A stretch of 64,000 nt of DNA from an uncultured Eubacteriales bacterium. Its GTDB lineage: Bacteria > Bacillota > Clostridia > Lachnospirales > Lachnospiraceae. The notes beneath the pieces were generated by a model. It was not told the DNA's origin, did not search any database, and was given only the letters and a program-made list of their open reading frames with translations. This document shows, piece after piece, positions 11,439-17,557 of the stretch. The translations under genes were made by a program, and so were the position numbers. The stretch lies in assembly GCA_900315425.1 (NCBI GenBank), contig OMZA01000006.1:1-64000 (forward strand), given 5' to 3'. The number at the start of each line of letters is the position of its first letter. The first letter of the stretch is position 1.

Positions 11439-11462
11439 CAACTTTTATTTCTATTCATATAT

Positions 11463-11491
11463 TTTTCACTTATGAAATTATATGTTATAAT
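11463..11491 (+). promoter_or_regulatory. Promoter of nrdG-dut
   Basis: Plus-strand -35 TTTTCA (11463-11468), 17-base spacer, consensus -10 TATAAT (11486-11491), 38 bases before the nrdG start. It is divergent from the hrcA promoter. The -35 matches consensus at 4 of 6 positions. Confidence 0.65.
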
Positions 11492-11528
11492 CCTCTAAGG
11501 AAATGTTGTTATTGTGAGGTGTTGTTAT

Positions 11529-12071
11529 ATGAAATATGCGGAGATTAAAAAATTCGACGTTGCCAATGGCCCTGGTGTAAGAATCTCCTTATTTGTAAGT
11601 GGCTGTAGTCATTATTGTAAAGGCTGTTTTAATTCAATAGCCTGGGATTATGATTATGGCAAGCCCTTTACTGATGAAACAATTAAAGAAATTATAGAAT
11701 TCATGGACAATCCTATGATATCCGGTCTCACTTTACTTGGCGGGGAGCCTATGGACCCAAGAAATCAGGATGCTCTTGTTCCCTTAGTTGAAAAGGTGAA
11801 AGAAAAGTATCCTGACAAAACTATATGGTGTTTTACCGGTTATCTGTTTGATGATGATATTATGGAAAAATTTTATTATACAATTCCAGCTACCAAGAGG
11901 CTTCTTGCTTGTTTTGATGTAATGGTTGACGGTGAATTCGATATAGATCTTGCAGATATTACCTTGGTTTTTAAAGGTTCTTCTAATCAACGAACAATTA
12001 TGGTACAAGAATCCTTAAAATCCGGTGAAATAGTTTTGTGGGACAACAACACCAGCATGAGAGCAAATTAA
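11529..12071 (+). CDS. nrdG: Anaerobic ribonucleotide reductase activating protein NrdG
   Basis: 180 aa from ATG 11529. A small radical-SAM enzyme that installs the glycyl radical on the class III ribonucleotide reductase NrdD. The 4Fe-4S cysteines are Cys26, Cys30 and Cys33 in CSHYCKGC, followed by the LLGGEPMDP segment typical of the family. An upstream in-frame GTG at 11514 would add 5 residues, but GTGAGGTG there reads as the ribosome-binding site. NrdD itself is not in the window. It shares a transcript with dut, so both act in dNTP supply. Confidence 0.94.
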   Translation: MKYAEIKKFDVANGPGVRISLFVSGCSHYCKGCFNSIAWDYDYGKPFTDETIKEIIEFMDNPMISGLTLLGGEPMDPRNQDALVPLVEKVKEKYPDKTIWCFTGYLFDDDIMEKFYYTIPATKRLLACFDVMVDGEFDIDLADITLVFKGSSNQRTIMVQESLKSGEIVLWDNNTSMRAN

Positions 12072-12077
12072 TTTTAA

Positions 12078-12542
12078 ATGAAAGGATTATTCAAAAACAC
12101 TATGGAAAATGTTACTATTAAGATTCAATATTTAAATGATGAAATCAAAAGATTGGAATATATTGACGGAAAATCTGATTGGATTGACCTTAGAGCTGCC
12201 AAGGACTATTCTCTTAAATCCGGAGAGTTCCAACTTATTCACTTAGGGATAGCCATGCAACTTCCTGAAGGTTACGAAGCTCACATCCTTCCAAGAAGTT
12301 CCACATTTAAGAACTTTGGTGTTATCCAGGCTAACTCTATGGGAATCGTAGATGAATCCTACTGTGGTCCTAATGACTGGTTTTTCTTCCCAGCCATTGC
12401 CCTTAGAGATACTGAAATTCATGTAAATGACAGAATCTGTCAGTTCCGTATTGAGAAACACCAACCACATGTTTCATTTGAAGAAGTTACCCTTCTTGAA
12501 AATGAAGATCGTGGAGGAATCGGAAGTACTGGAAAGAATTAG
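12078..12542 (+). CDS. dut: dUTP diphosphatase (dUTPase)
   Basis: 154 aa. Hydrolyses dUTP to dUMP, keeping uracil out of DNA and supplying thymidylate synthesis. Trimeric dUTPase motifs are recognisable: DLRAA (motif 1), PRSST (2), [13 protein letters not shown] (3) and the C-terminal RGGIGSTG (5). The start is uncertain: ATG 12078 lacks a clear ribosome-binding site, and ATG 12102 (8 codons in) has AAAGGA 16 bases upstream. It is 6 bases downstream of nrdG and ends before the hairpin at 12559. Confidence 0.9.
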   Translation: MKGLFKNTMENVTIKIQYLNDEIKRLEYIDGKSDWIDLRAAKDYSLKSGEFQLIHLGIAMQLPEGYEAHILPRSSTFKNFGVIQANSMGIVDESYCGPNDWFFFPAIALRDTEIHVNDRICQFRIEKHQPHVSFEEVTLLENEDRGGIGSTGKN

Positions 12543-12558
12543 TTTTTATAATATTTTA

Positions 12559-12607
12559 GGGGCTGTCGCTTTAGATGATTAAATCATCTGGGCGACAGCC
12601 CCTTTTT
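12559..12607 (+). terminator. Terminator of nrdG-dut
   Basis: An 11-bp GC-rich base (GGGGCTGTCGC at 12559-12569 with its complement 12592-12602) carries a small internal loop and an upper AT-rich stem; TTTTT follows on the plus strand. It lies between convergent genes. The same 11-base stem half, with one base exchanged in the opposite arm, forms the terminator at 110-145. Confidence 0.85.
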
Positions 12608-12616
12608 ACTATTATT

Positions 12617-13486
12617 TTACTGTGTTAAATCTAATGTTCCATCACTTGAACTAACTTCTGTTGTTGATGCTGCGTAATCTACCATGTAAAGAACATCTAT
12701 CGAATACCATTTTCCATCATAACAATACACTGTATTGCTAAGACCATCTGTCTCTTTTACGTTTTCAATTTCTTTTCCAGATTTGTCTTTAAGTACATAC
12801 GATACATTAAACGTTATCATTGATGTAATATCTTTTAGATTATTATCTTTCCATTCTTCTCTCATTTCACCTGTTGTATTATTAACCTTATCAGCTTCTA
12901 TAGCTGTTGATTTACCAACAGTAATGTCATAAGTACAATCTGATAAGTTCACACTATAATCTTCTGTATATTGCTTATCTAAATCATCTAACATATCCTG
13001 TACGTATTCTTTTAACTTGCTTTCATCAACTCCATAGCATTCCATAATGGCTGATTTAAATTCTGTTGGAATTCCGTTTATATAGTCATCTACTGAATTT
13101 GCATTATAGTATGTTTCAACTGCCTTACTTGCTGCTTTAATATCATCATCACTTAAATCTGTTGTTGCTGTAGTTCCAAGTAATGCAGGATCTACTGTTT
13201 CATCTTCACTTGATGTTTCTTCTGAACTTGTTTCATCTGTTGCCTGTGTTGTTTCTCCTTCAACAGTTTCATCTTCACTAGAAGCTGTTGTCGCATCATC
13301 TTTCTTAGATGTTGTTCCCTCTACTTTTGAATCATTTTTGCTTGAGCTTGTTTTGTTATTTGAATTATTATCAAATGCTTTGATTCCAAGTATAACTACA
13401 AGAATCAAAAGAACTACGTTGAGAGTAATTGAAACTGTAAGTAGAGTGTTTGATTTGTTTGTTTCGTTATTATTATTTTTACTCAT
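12617..13486 (-). CDS. Membrane-anchored protein of unknown function with Ser/Thr/Glu-rich linker
   Basis: 289 aa from ATG 13486. I do not recognise the family. A short Asn-rich cytoplasmic N-terminus (KNNNNETNKSN) is followed by one hydrophobic segment (about 15-35). A long Ser/Thr/Glu/Asp-rich linker with repeated SSEDETVEGETT-like units reaches about residue 105. The C-terminal globular domain (about 115-289) resembles extracytoplasmic domains of clostridial surface proteins only in general composition. The open frame extends to a TTG at 13540, but ATG 13486 has AGAGAGG upstream and a promoter fits it. Probably anchored with its C-terminal domain outside the cell. Confidence 0.8.
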   Translation of the reverse strand: MSKNNNNETNKSNTLLTVSITLNVVLLILVVILGIKAFDNNSNNKTSSSKNDSKVEGTTSKKDDATTASSEDETVEGETTQATDETSSEETSSEDETVDPALLGTTATTDLSDDDIKAASKAVETYYNANSVDDYINGIPTEFKSAIMECYGVDESKLKEYVQDMLDDLDKQYTEDYSVNLSDCTYDITVGKSTAIEADKVNNTTGEMREEWKDNNLKDITSMITFNVSYVLKDKSGKEIENVKETDGLSNTVYCYDGKWYSIDVLYMVDYAASTTEVSSSDGTLDLTQ

Positions 13487-13551
13487 AGTAAATAAACGTC
13501 CTCTCTTTTTAGTTGTATTTGCACTGTGCAATTTTAGCAATTTTTACAGTT

Positions 13552-13580
13552 ATTATCAATACAATTCACCGTATTTTCAA
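13552..13580 (-). promoter_or_regulatory. Promoter of the membrane-anchored unknown gene
   Basis: Minus strand: -35 TTGAAA (13575-13580), 17-base spacer, -10 GATAAT (13552-13557), about 65 bases before ATG 13486. Confidence 0.55.
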
Positions 13581-13620
13581 ATAATTAATATATATTTTTT
13601 ATTTTCCTATGTTTTTCTTA

Positions 13621-13649
13621 TTGACACAAATAATAAATTAATATAAACT
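13621..13649 (+). promoter_or_regulatory. rpsT promoter P1 (distal)
   Basis: Plus strand: TTGACA (13621-13626), 17-base spacer, TAAACT (13644-13649). A perfect -35 and a 4/6 -10. Confidence 0.55.
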
Positions 13650-13659
13650 ATCAAAAGTG

Positions 13660-13699
13660 TGTTTACATTTGACACGTCCGCGTCTTTAAGATGTAAACA
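13660..13699. promoter_or_regulatory. Inverted repeat flanking rpsT promoter P2
   Basis: Perfect 9-bp arms TGTTTACAT (13660-13668) and ATGTAAACA (13691-13699), separated by 22 bases. The left arm abuts the -35 box and the right arm covers the -10 box of P2. The geometry suggests a repressor operator, though a cruciform or a chance repeat cannot be excluded. I do not know a regulator for this motif here. Confidence 0.45.
13669..13697 (+). promoter_or_regulatory. rpsT promoter P2 (proximal)
   Basis: Plus strand: TTGACA (13669-13674), 17-base spacer, TGTAAA (13692-13697). Predicted start near 13704, giving a leader of about 65 bases. Confidence 0.6.
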
Positions 13700-13703
13700 T
13701 TGA

Positions 13704-13730
13704 ATGACTCAAACTCTCTCAACGAGTCAT
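13704..13730 (+). other. Hairpin at the 5' end of the rpsT leader
   Basis: ATGACTC (13704-13710) pairs with GAGTCAT (13724-13730) around a 13-base loop. It would form at the very 5' end of the P2 transcript, 40 bases before the start codon. It could stabilise the mRNA or act in autoregulation by S20; the sequence alone does not decide. Confidence 0.45.
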
Positions 13731-13768
13731 GAAACTTTATTTATTGAAAATATTTGGAGGTGGACAAA

Positions 13769-14032
13769 TTGGCAAATATTAAATCTGCTAAGAAAAGAAT
13801 TTTAGTAAACAATAAGAGAGCTGAAAGAAATAAAGCTATCAAATCAAAAGTTAAAACAGCTATCAAGAAAGTTAACGCTGCTGTAGAATCTAAGGATATC
13901 GAAGCTGCAGAAGCTGCATTAAAGAATGCAACAATCGAAATCGATAAAGCAGCAACTAAAGGTGTTTATCACAAGAAAAACGCTTCTAGAAAAGTTTCTC
14001 GTTTAAGCAAAGCTGTTAATACTATTAAATAA
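13769..14032 (+). CDS. rpsT: 30S ribosomal protein S20
   Basis: 87 aa. Primary 16S rRNA-binding protein; basic, all helical. Sequence ANIKSAKKRILVNNKRAERN is classical for S20. Start is TTG at 13769, with GGAGGTGG 6 bases upstream; an in-frame TTG at 13754 is part of that ribosome-binding region. A TTG start is often seen for tightly controlled S20 (E. coli rpsT uses a weak UUG). Divergent from the membrane-anchored unknown gene and convergent with holA. Confidence 0.97.
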   Translation: MANIKSAKKRILVNNKRAERNKAIKSKVKTAIKKVNAAVESKDIEAAEAALKNATIEIDKAATKGVYHKKNASRKVSRLSKAVNTIK

Positions 14033-14050
14033 TTAACGATAAAGCCAATT

Positions 14051-14081
14051 AAAGCAGTTGTGATTTTCACAACTGCTTTTT
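14051..14081 (+). terminator. rpsT terminator
   Basis: A perfect 13-bp stem (14051-14063 with 14067-14079) and 3-base loop, with TTTTT at its end on the plus strand. It lies 20 bases after rpsT. Confidence 0.9.
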
Positions 14082-14089
14082 CTATTCTC

Positions 14090-15073
14090 TTAACTTCTTT
14101 GACTATATTTTATAATTATTAACTCTACTGCCATTTTGTCATTTATATTTCCAGTTTTTATTGCTTCCTCAAGGGATGTGCAATTACTAACAGCTCGTTT
14201 CAGTGTTCCTAATGAAAAATTCTCACACTGTCCTAAAGATTTTTTCACTATAAAACTTTGAAGTTTTGTTCTGTTAGCTATTTCCGATAGAGACATCCTT
14301 TGATTATCCAATTCCTTTATCTGATATAGAATATTAAACTGCCTGGTAAGCATATATAAAATCTTCATTGGTGCTTCTCTTGTAGCTATCAGATCATAAT
14401 ACATTTGCATAGCTTTTTCCTGATTCTTATATCCAATAGCATCAACCATTTCAAATATCTTTCCTGTTATCTCACTGTGACATACAGCATCTATATCTTC
14501 TTTTTCTACAACATTTCTATCTCCTAAATAATTGATTAGTTTTTCTAGCTCACAGCTTATACTGTTCATATCACTACCTAAATTATCTAAAAGATAATCC
14601 ATATTTTGTTTAGTAATTTTCTTATCATCTTTTTTTAATTTCTGAAGTACCCAGGTAGATAAAGTAGATCTATTCTGGATGGCACACTCGCACACATATC
14701 CATTTTCCTTAACTCTTTTATATAACTTATTTCGTTTATCTACTAAAGACTCCACAAAGATAAGAATTGTAGAATCCGGAATATTATCAACATAGTTAGG
14801 AATTCTATCTAAGGACTTTTTAAACCAACCACTATCTTGTATAAGGACAACCCTGTGTTCTGCTAAAAATGGCATTGTCTCACAAATCCCAACAATCTCA
14901 TCCTCATTTATTCCATTCCCGGAAAAAACAGAATAATTAAGGTTATCACCAGGATTAACCAACGCCTTTAACAGATTTTTCTTTGTCTCAGATACAAGAT
15001 ACTTTTCTTCACCATATATCAAATATACTTTTTTAAAATTGTTATCTTTAATGTCTTTTGCTATATTTTTCAC
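14090..15073 (-). CDS. holA: DNA polymerase III delta subunit HolA
   Basis: 327 aa from GTG 15073. Delta opens the beta sliding clamp within the clamp loader. The N-terminal segment KVYLIYGEEKYLV (degenerate P-loop region), the middle domain and the C-terminal collar helices (ELIIIKYS) fit the family. The open frame extends to ATG 15112, but that ATG has no ribosome-binding site, whereas GTG 15073 follows GGAGAT by 6 bases and gives the standard N-terminus. Convergent with rpsT, a common neighbour of holA. Confidence 0.93.
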   Translation of the reverse strand: MKNIAKDIKDNNFKKVYLIYGEEKYLVSETKKNLLKALVNPGDNLNYSVFSGNGINEDEIVGICETMPFLAEHRVVLIQDSGWFKKSLDRIPNYVDNIPDSTILIFVESLVDKRNKLYKRVKENGYVCECAIQNRSTLSTWVLQKLKKDDKKITKQNMDYLLDNLGSDMNSISCELEKLINYLGDRNVVEKEDIDAVCHSEITGKIFEMVDAIGYKNQEKAMQMYYDLIATREAPMKILYMLTRQFNILYQIKELDNQRMSLSEIANRTKLQSFIVKKSLGQCENFSLGTLKRAVSNCTSLEEAIKTGNINDKMAVELIIIKYSQRS

Positions 15074-15133
15074 TTCTACATCTCCAAAAAAGTTCTTACT
15101 AGATAATAACATGATTTGTAGGTTTTATCCATT

Positions 15134-15346
15134 TTAATATAAAAGACTTTTTAGATTACTTGCTTTTTTAGTAACTTCCAGATTCTTCTCCATTATTCTT
15201 CCATCTTTCTTTACTTCTATGTTTAGTTCTCCATTCATGTCTGTGCGATAGACTTTCAAAAAGGTCTTTGTCCGCCTGCGACTATAAATAATAGCTTTTG
15301 ACAAAGACGCACTACTTACAGCAAGCTTCTCATTGTCCGCCTGCGA
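15134..15346 (-). pseudogene. Possible 3' remnant of a lost gene
   Basis: Minus-strand frame open for 70 codons from a TAG at 15347-15349 to a TAA at 15134-15136, without a convincing start (a TTG 15 codons in, ATG only in the last 34 codons, no ribosome-binding site). The predicted residues are charged and protein-like (AIIYSRRRTKTFLKVYRTD..., ending SNLKSLLY). The upstream repeat copy, read in the same relative frame, gives AIIYSRRRT then a stop five codons later. I cannot assign a family. It could also be a chance open frame. Confidence 0.25.
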
Positions 15347-15360
15347 CTATAAATAATAGC
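15268..15360. repeat. Pair of 28-bp direct repeats, 65-bp period
   Basis: Identical 28-base units at 15268-15295 and 15333-15360, each containing GTCCGCCTGCGAC followed by TATAAATAATAGC, separated by 37 unique bases. The unit can fold into two small hairpins. A 9-bp inverted repeat encloses the first copy. At 15398-15419, exactly one period further, a poorer TTG...ACTATATATAGC match occurs. Repeat and spacer lengths resemble a minimal CRISPR array, but there are no cas genes and only two good units. Confidence 0.6.
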
Positions 15361-15534
15361 GGTTTGATCACATTTATTGCCTTTTAACATAGCTATATTG
15401 GTTTTCCACTATATATAGCAATAAAACAAAGAATTTTCTTAACTTTTATAGCTTGGTCAACCTGAAATTGTTCTTTCTACGTCTAAAAAGCAATAAACTC
15501 CTCCATATCATTCGATATTATAGTTTTTCATGAT

Positions 15535-16368
15535 TTATATTCCATCTATCCATGAATAAAACTTTTCCAAAGTCTTGTTTTCTTTCCTTTCTTCCAGAAA
15601 AAGCCCTGCCGTATACCATGAATGTGTATTCTTCTTATCCACTACGCTGTATATCTCACACGTATTTCCCACCTTATCTGCTGCTCTCTTAAAATCTTCT
15701 GCACATTCATATCCTATCAGTCCATCATGCCTGCTTTGGATAAGCAGCATCGGAATATGATTTCCTGACATGAGTGAAACCGGCTCTGCCTCTCTGCGGT
15801 CATACCCTTTTGTAAAAAGCTGATTCAAAAGAATGCTCAACGTTTTCGACTGATCCTCTCTGAAGCTATACGGGCCACCAAATCCTACGTATCCAACAAT
15901 GTTGGAAATATCTATCTTATATTTTTCCTGAAGCTTTTTTGAGTAACATAATATGGAAGTCAGATGTGCCCCGGCAGAAGACCCGGCGACAATGACCTTT
16001 GAAGTATCGATATTCTTTTCCCTCAGATACCGGATTACCGCATTGAACCCTTTTGCCACATCTTCAATCTGAGCAGGGTATTTGTTCTTGGGAGACAGTC
16101 TATATCCCAGCGATATCATCAGGTACCCTTCTTTTGACACACTCTGTCCTACATAATCAAAGAAGCGTGGATTTCCTGCATTCCAGCCTCCACCATGCAC
16201 CCAAATGATAACCTTATCGCTCCGGACCTTTTCCGGTTTATAACACAAAAAATACTGCTCCTTATCTGAGCCAAACCTCTTATAAACAGGCGTAGTATGC
16301 TTCCTCGCCCTGAGCATCCTCCAATACAGGCCAAAATAACTAAAGCTTTCTCTCAAATAATCCTTCAT
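15535..16368 (-). CDS. Alpha/beta hydrolase (BD-FAE/HSL-like esterase)
   Basis: 277 aa. Likely carboxylesterase or acetylxylan-esterase-type enzyme; the substrate is unknown. HGGG oxyanion loop at 58-61, nucleophile Ser131 in GSSAG, acid Asp215 in RHDGLI and His249 in NTHSWY form a complete triad. No signal peptide, so probably cytoplasmic. GAGGTG lies just before the ATG. Base composition is visibly richer in G and C than the neighbouring housekeeping genes, and it sits alone beside repeats, which suggests acquisition by transfer (inference). Confidence 0.88.
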   Translation of the reverse strand: MKDYLRESFSYFGLYWRMLRARKHTTPVYKRFGSDKEQYFLCYKPEKVRSDKVIIWVHGGGWNAGNPRFFDYVGQSVSKEGYLMISLGYRLSPKNKYPAQIEDVAKGFNAVIRYLREKNIDTSKVIVAGSSAGAHLTSILCYSKKLQEKYKIDISNIVGYVGFGGPYSFREDQSKTLSILLNQLFTKGYDRREAEPVSLMSGNHIPMLLIQSRHDGLIGYECAEDFKRAADKVGNTCEIYSVVDKKNTHSWYTAGLFLEERKENKTLEKFYSWIDGI

Positions 16369-16511
16369 CCGTCACCTCGATTACGATTTTGTATACGATT
16401 CTCTTTATTCAATAACCAGCCTCTTAAAATAACTCGGTGTCATTTTATCGTGTTCTCACCTTTTTATCAACACTTTCGTCGAAGCGAATGTCCCGATGTT
16501 TTGCAGAAATA

Positions 16512-16555
16512 TAATACTCAGGCTAATCCTGCAGTCGTTTAATACTCAGGCTAAT
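16512..16555. repeat. Two 16-bp direct repeats, 28-bp period
   Basis: TAATACTCAGGCTAAT occurs at 16512-16527 and again at 16540-16555, in the gap between the hydrolase and the PD-(D/E)XK-like gene. The bases following are partly related (cctgcag, then atttcagg). Possibly a remnant of a duplication or insertion. Confidence 0.55.
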
Positions 16556-16566
16556 ATTTCAGGAAT

Positions 16567-17382
16567 TTAATATCCGAGTATACGACGCAGGCTTTTGATC
16601 ATATTTCGAATATTCCTTGTATTCACCGGTTTCCTTGAGCTTTCAAAAGTCCAAATCACAGAATCAAATTGGTAAAACCCGTTTGTCTCGTATTCTCTTA
16701 TTTTCATCAAAGCATTATCCCTGTACTCTCTGTCATCCATCATCCCAAAATGTTCCCAATAAATCTCTTTTCTCTCTTTAATATTCAGTAAAGTAAAATC
16801 CGGGTAAACCGTTTTTTTCTTCAACTGCAATGGTTTTTCATAAAGAAACGGAATAGACAGTTCATCCAACATATCAGCGATCAACACTTCTGACTTTGAT
16901 CTTACTCTTATTCCACTCCTTGTATAATACTCCGGGAAACTCTCTCTAAACCGAAGCTTTTCATATTCCTGCTCTCTCCAGTTCTTAAGGTAGATTTCAT
17001 CCGAAATATAATGAGGTTGTACCAATTCTCTTTTTCCCGGATGTATCTGCTCCAAAGCCGTTTCAAAAGGATTAGCAATTCCTTTTACAATGCATTCTTC
17101 TAATGCATTTTTCAGTTCTAGTAAGGTACCTAAGAGTTTTTCATCATATTCAATCTGTGCAAGAGTAATCGCTTTATTAATATCCTTCTTCCTTATGTAT
17201 TCGCCATTTGTCTCTGATCCCTTTCTGCGTTGAAAATACTGATATCCGCCTCCATGTTTTATTACACGCAGCATAACTGATTGATCTACTGTACTTTTCA
17301 TTATTTCTAATTCTGCCAAAACATCCTCAATATTCTTCTTAATTATTTCAATCTCATCCAGTAATTCATGCTTGTTTATCAT
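16567..17382 (-). CDS. PD-(D/E)XK nuclease-like protein with N-terminal coiled coil
   Basis: 271 aa, family not recognised by name. The N-terminal 110 residues are helical and Glu/Lys-rich, probably coiled coil. The C-terminal 120 residues look like the restriction-endonuclease fold: Glu165 in RSKSEVLIADML, Asp195 in VYPDF, Glu210 in IYWEH, then a helix. The usual Lys of the (D/E)XK pair is replaced by His211 and Phe212, as in DUF559/Vsr-like relatives where the pattern is looser. It may be an active nuclease or a remnant. GGAGGGG lies upstream of the ATG. Neighbours give no pathway; this is part of the accessory-looking patch. Confidence 0.6.
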   Translation of the reverse strand: MINKHELLDEIEIIKKNIEDVLAELEIMKSTVDQSVMLRVIKHGGGYQYFQRRKGSETNGEYIRKKDINKAITLAQIEYDEKLLGTLLELKNALEECIVKGIANPFETALEQIHPGKRELVQPHYISDEIYLKNWREQEYEKLRFRESFPEYYTRSGIRVRSKSEVLIADMLDELSIPFLYEKPLQLKKKTVYPDFTLLNIKERKEIYWEHFGMMDDREYRDNALMKIREYETNGFYQFDSVIWTFESSRKPVNTRNIRNMIKSLRRILGY

Positions 17383-17557
17383 CTTCGTTCATCACCCCTC
17401 CCTAACTATTAATTCTTATGTTTTTACACTTTTTATAGCTTTTTAAACGCCTCAGTAACACAATTTACTTTCTGTAACTATAATTTCTTCACTTTCTTGG
17501 TTATTTATTGCTATCTCTCCTCACCTAAGCCATATTTTAAACTGCAAACGCTATAAT

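Larger units (their letters stand above)
15113..15534. other. 422-base gap with repeats and a broken frame
   Basis: There is no intact gene. It contains a pair of 28-bp direct repeats, a 9-bp inverted repeat (15264-15272 with 15300-15308), an 8-bp inverted repeat TTTATTGC/GCAATAAA in 15373-15425, and an open minus-strand frame that looks like the end of a lost gene. It marks the left edge of an accessory-looking patch reaching to about 17.5 kb. Confidence 0.5.
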
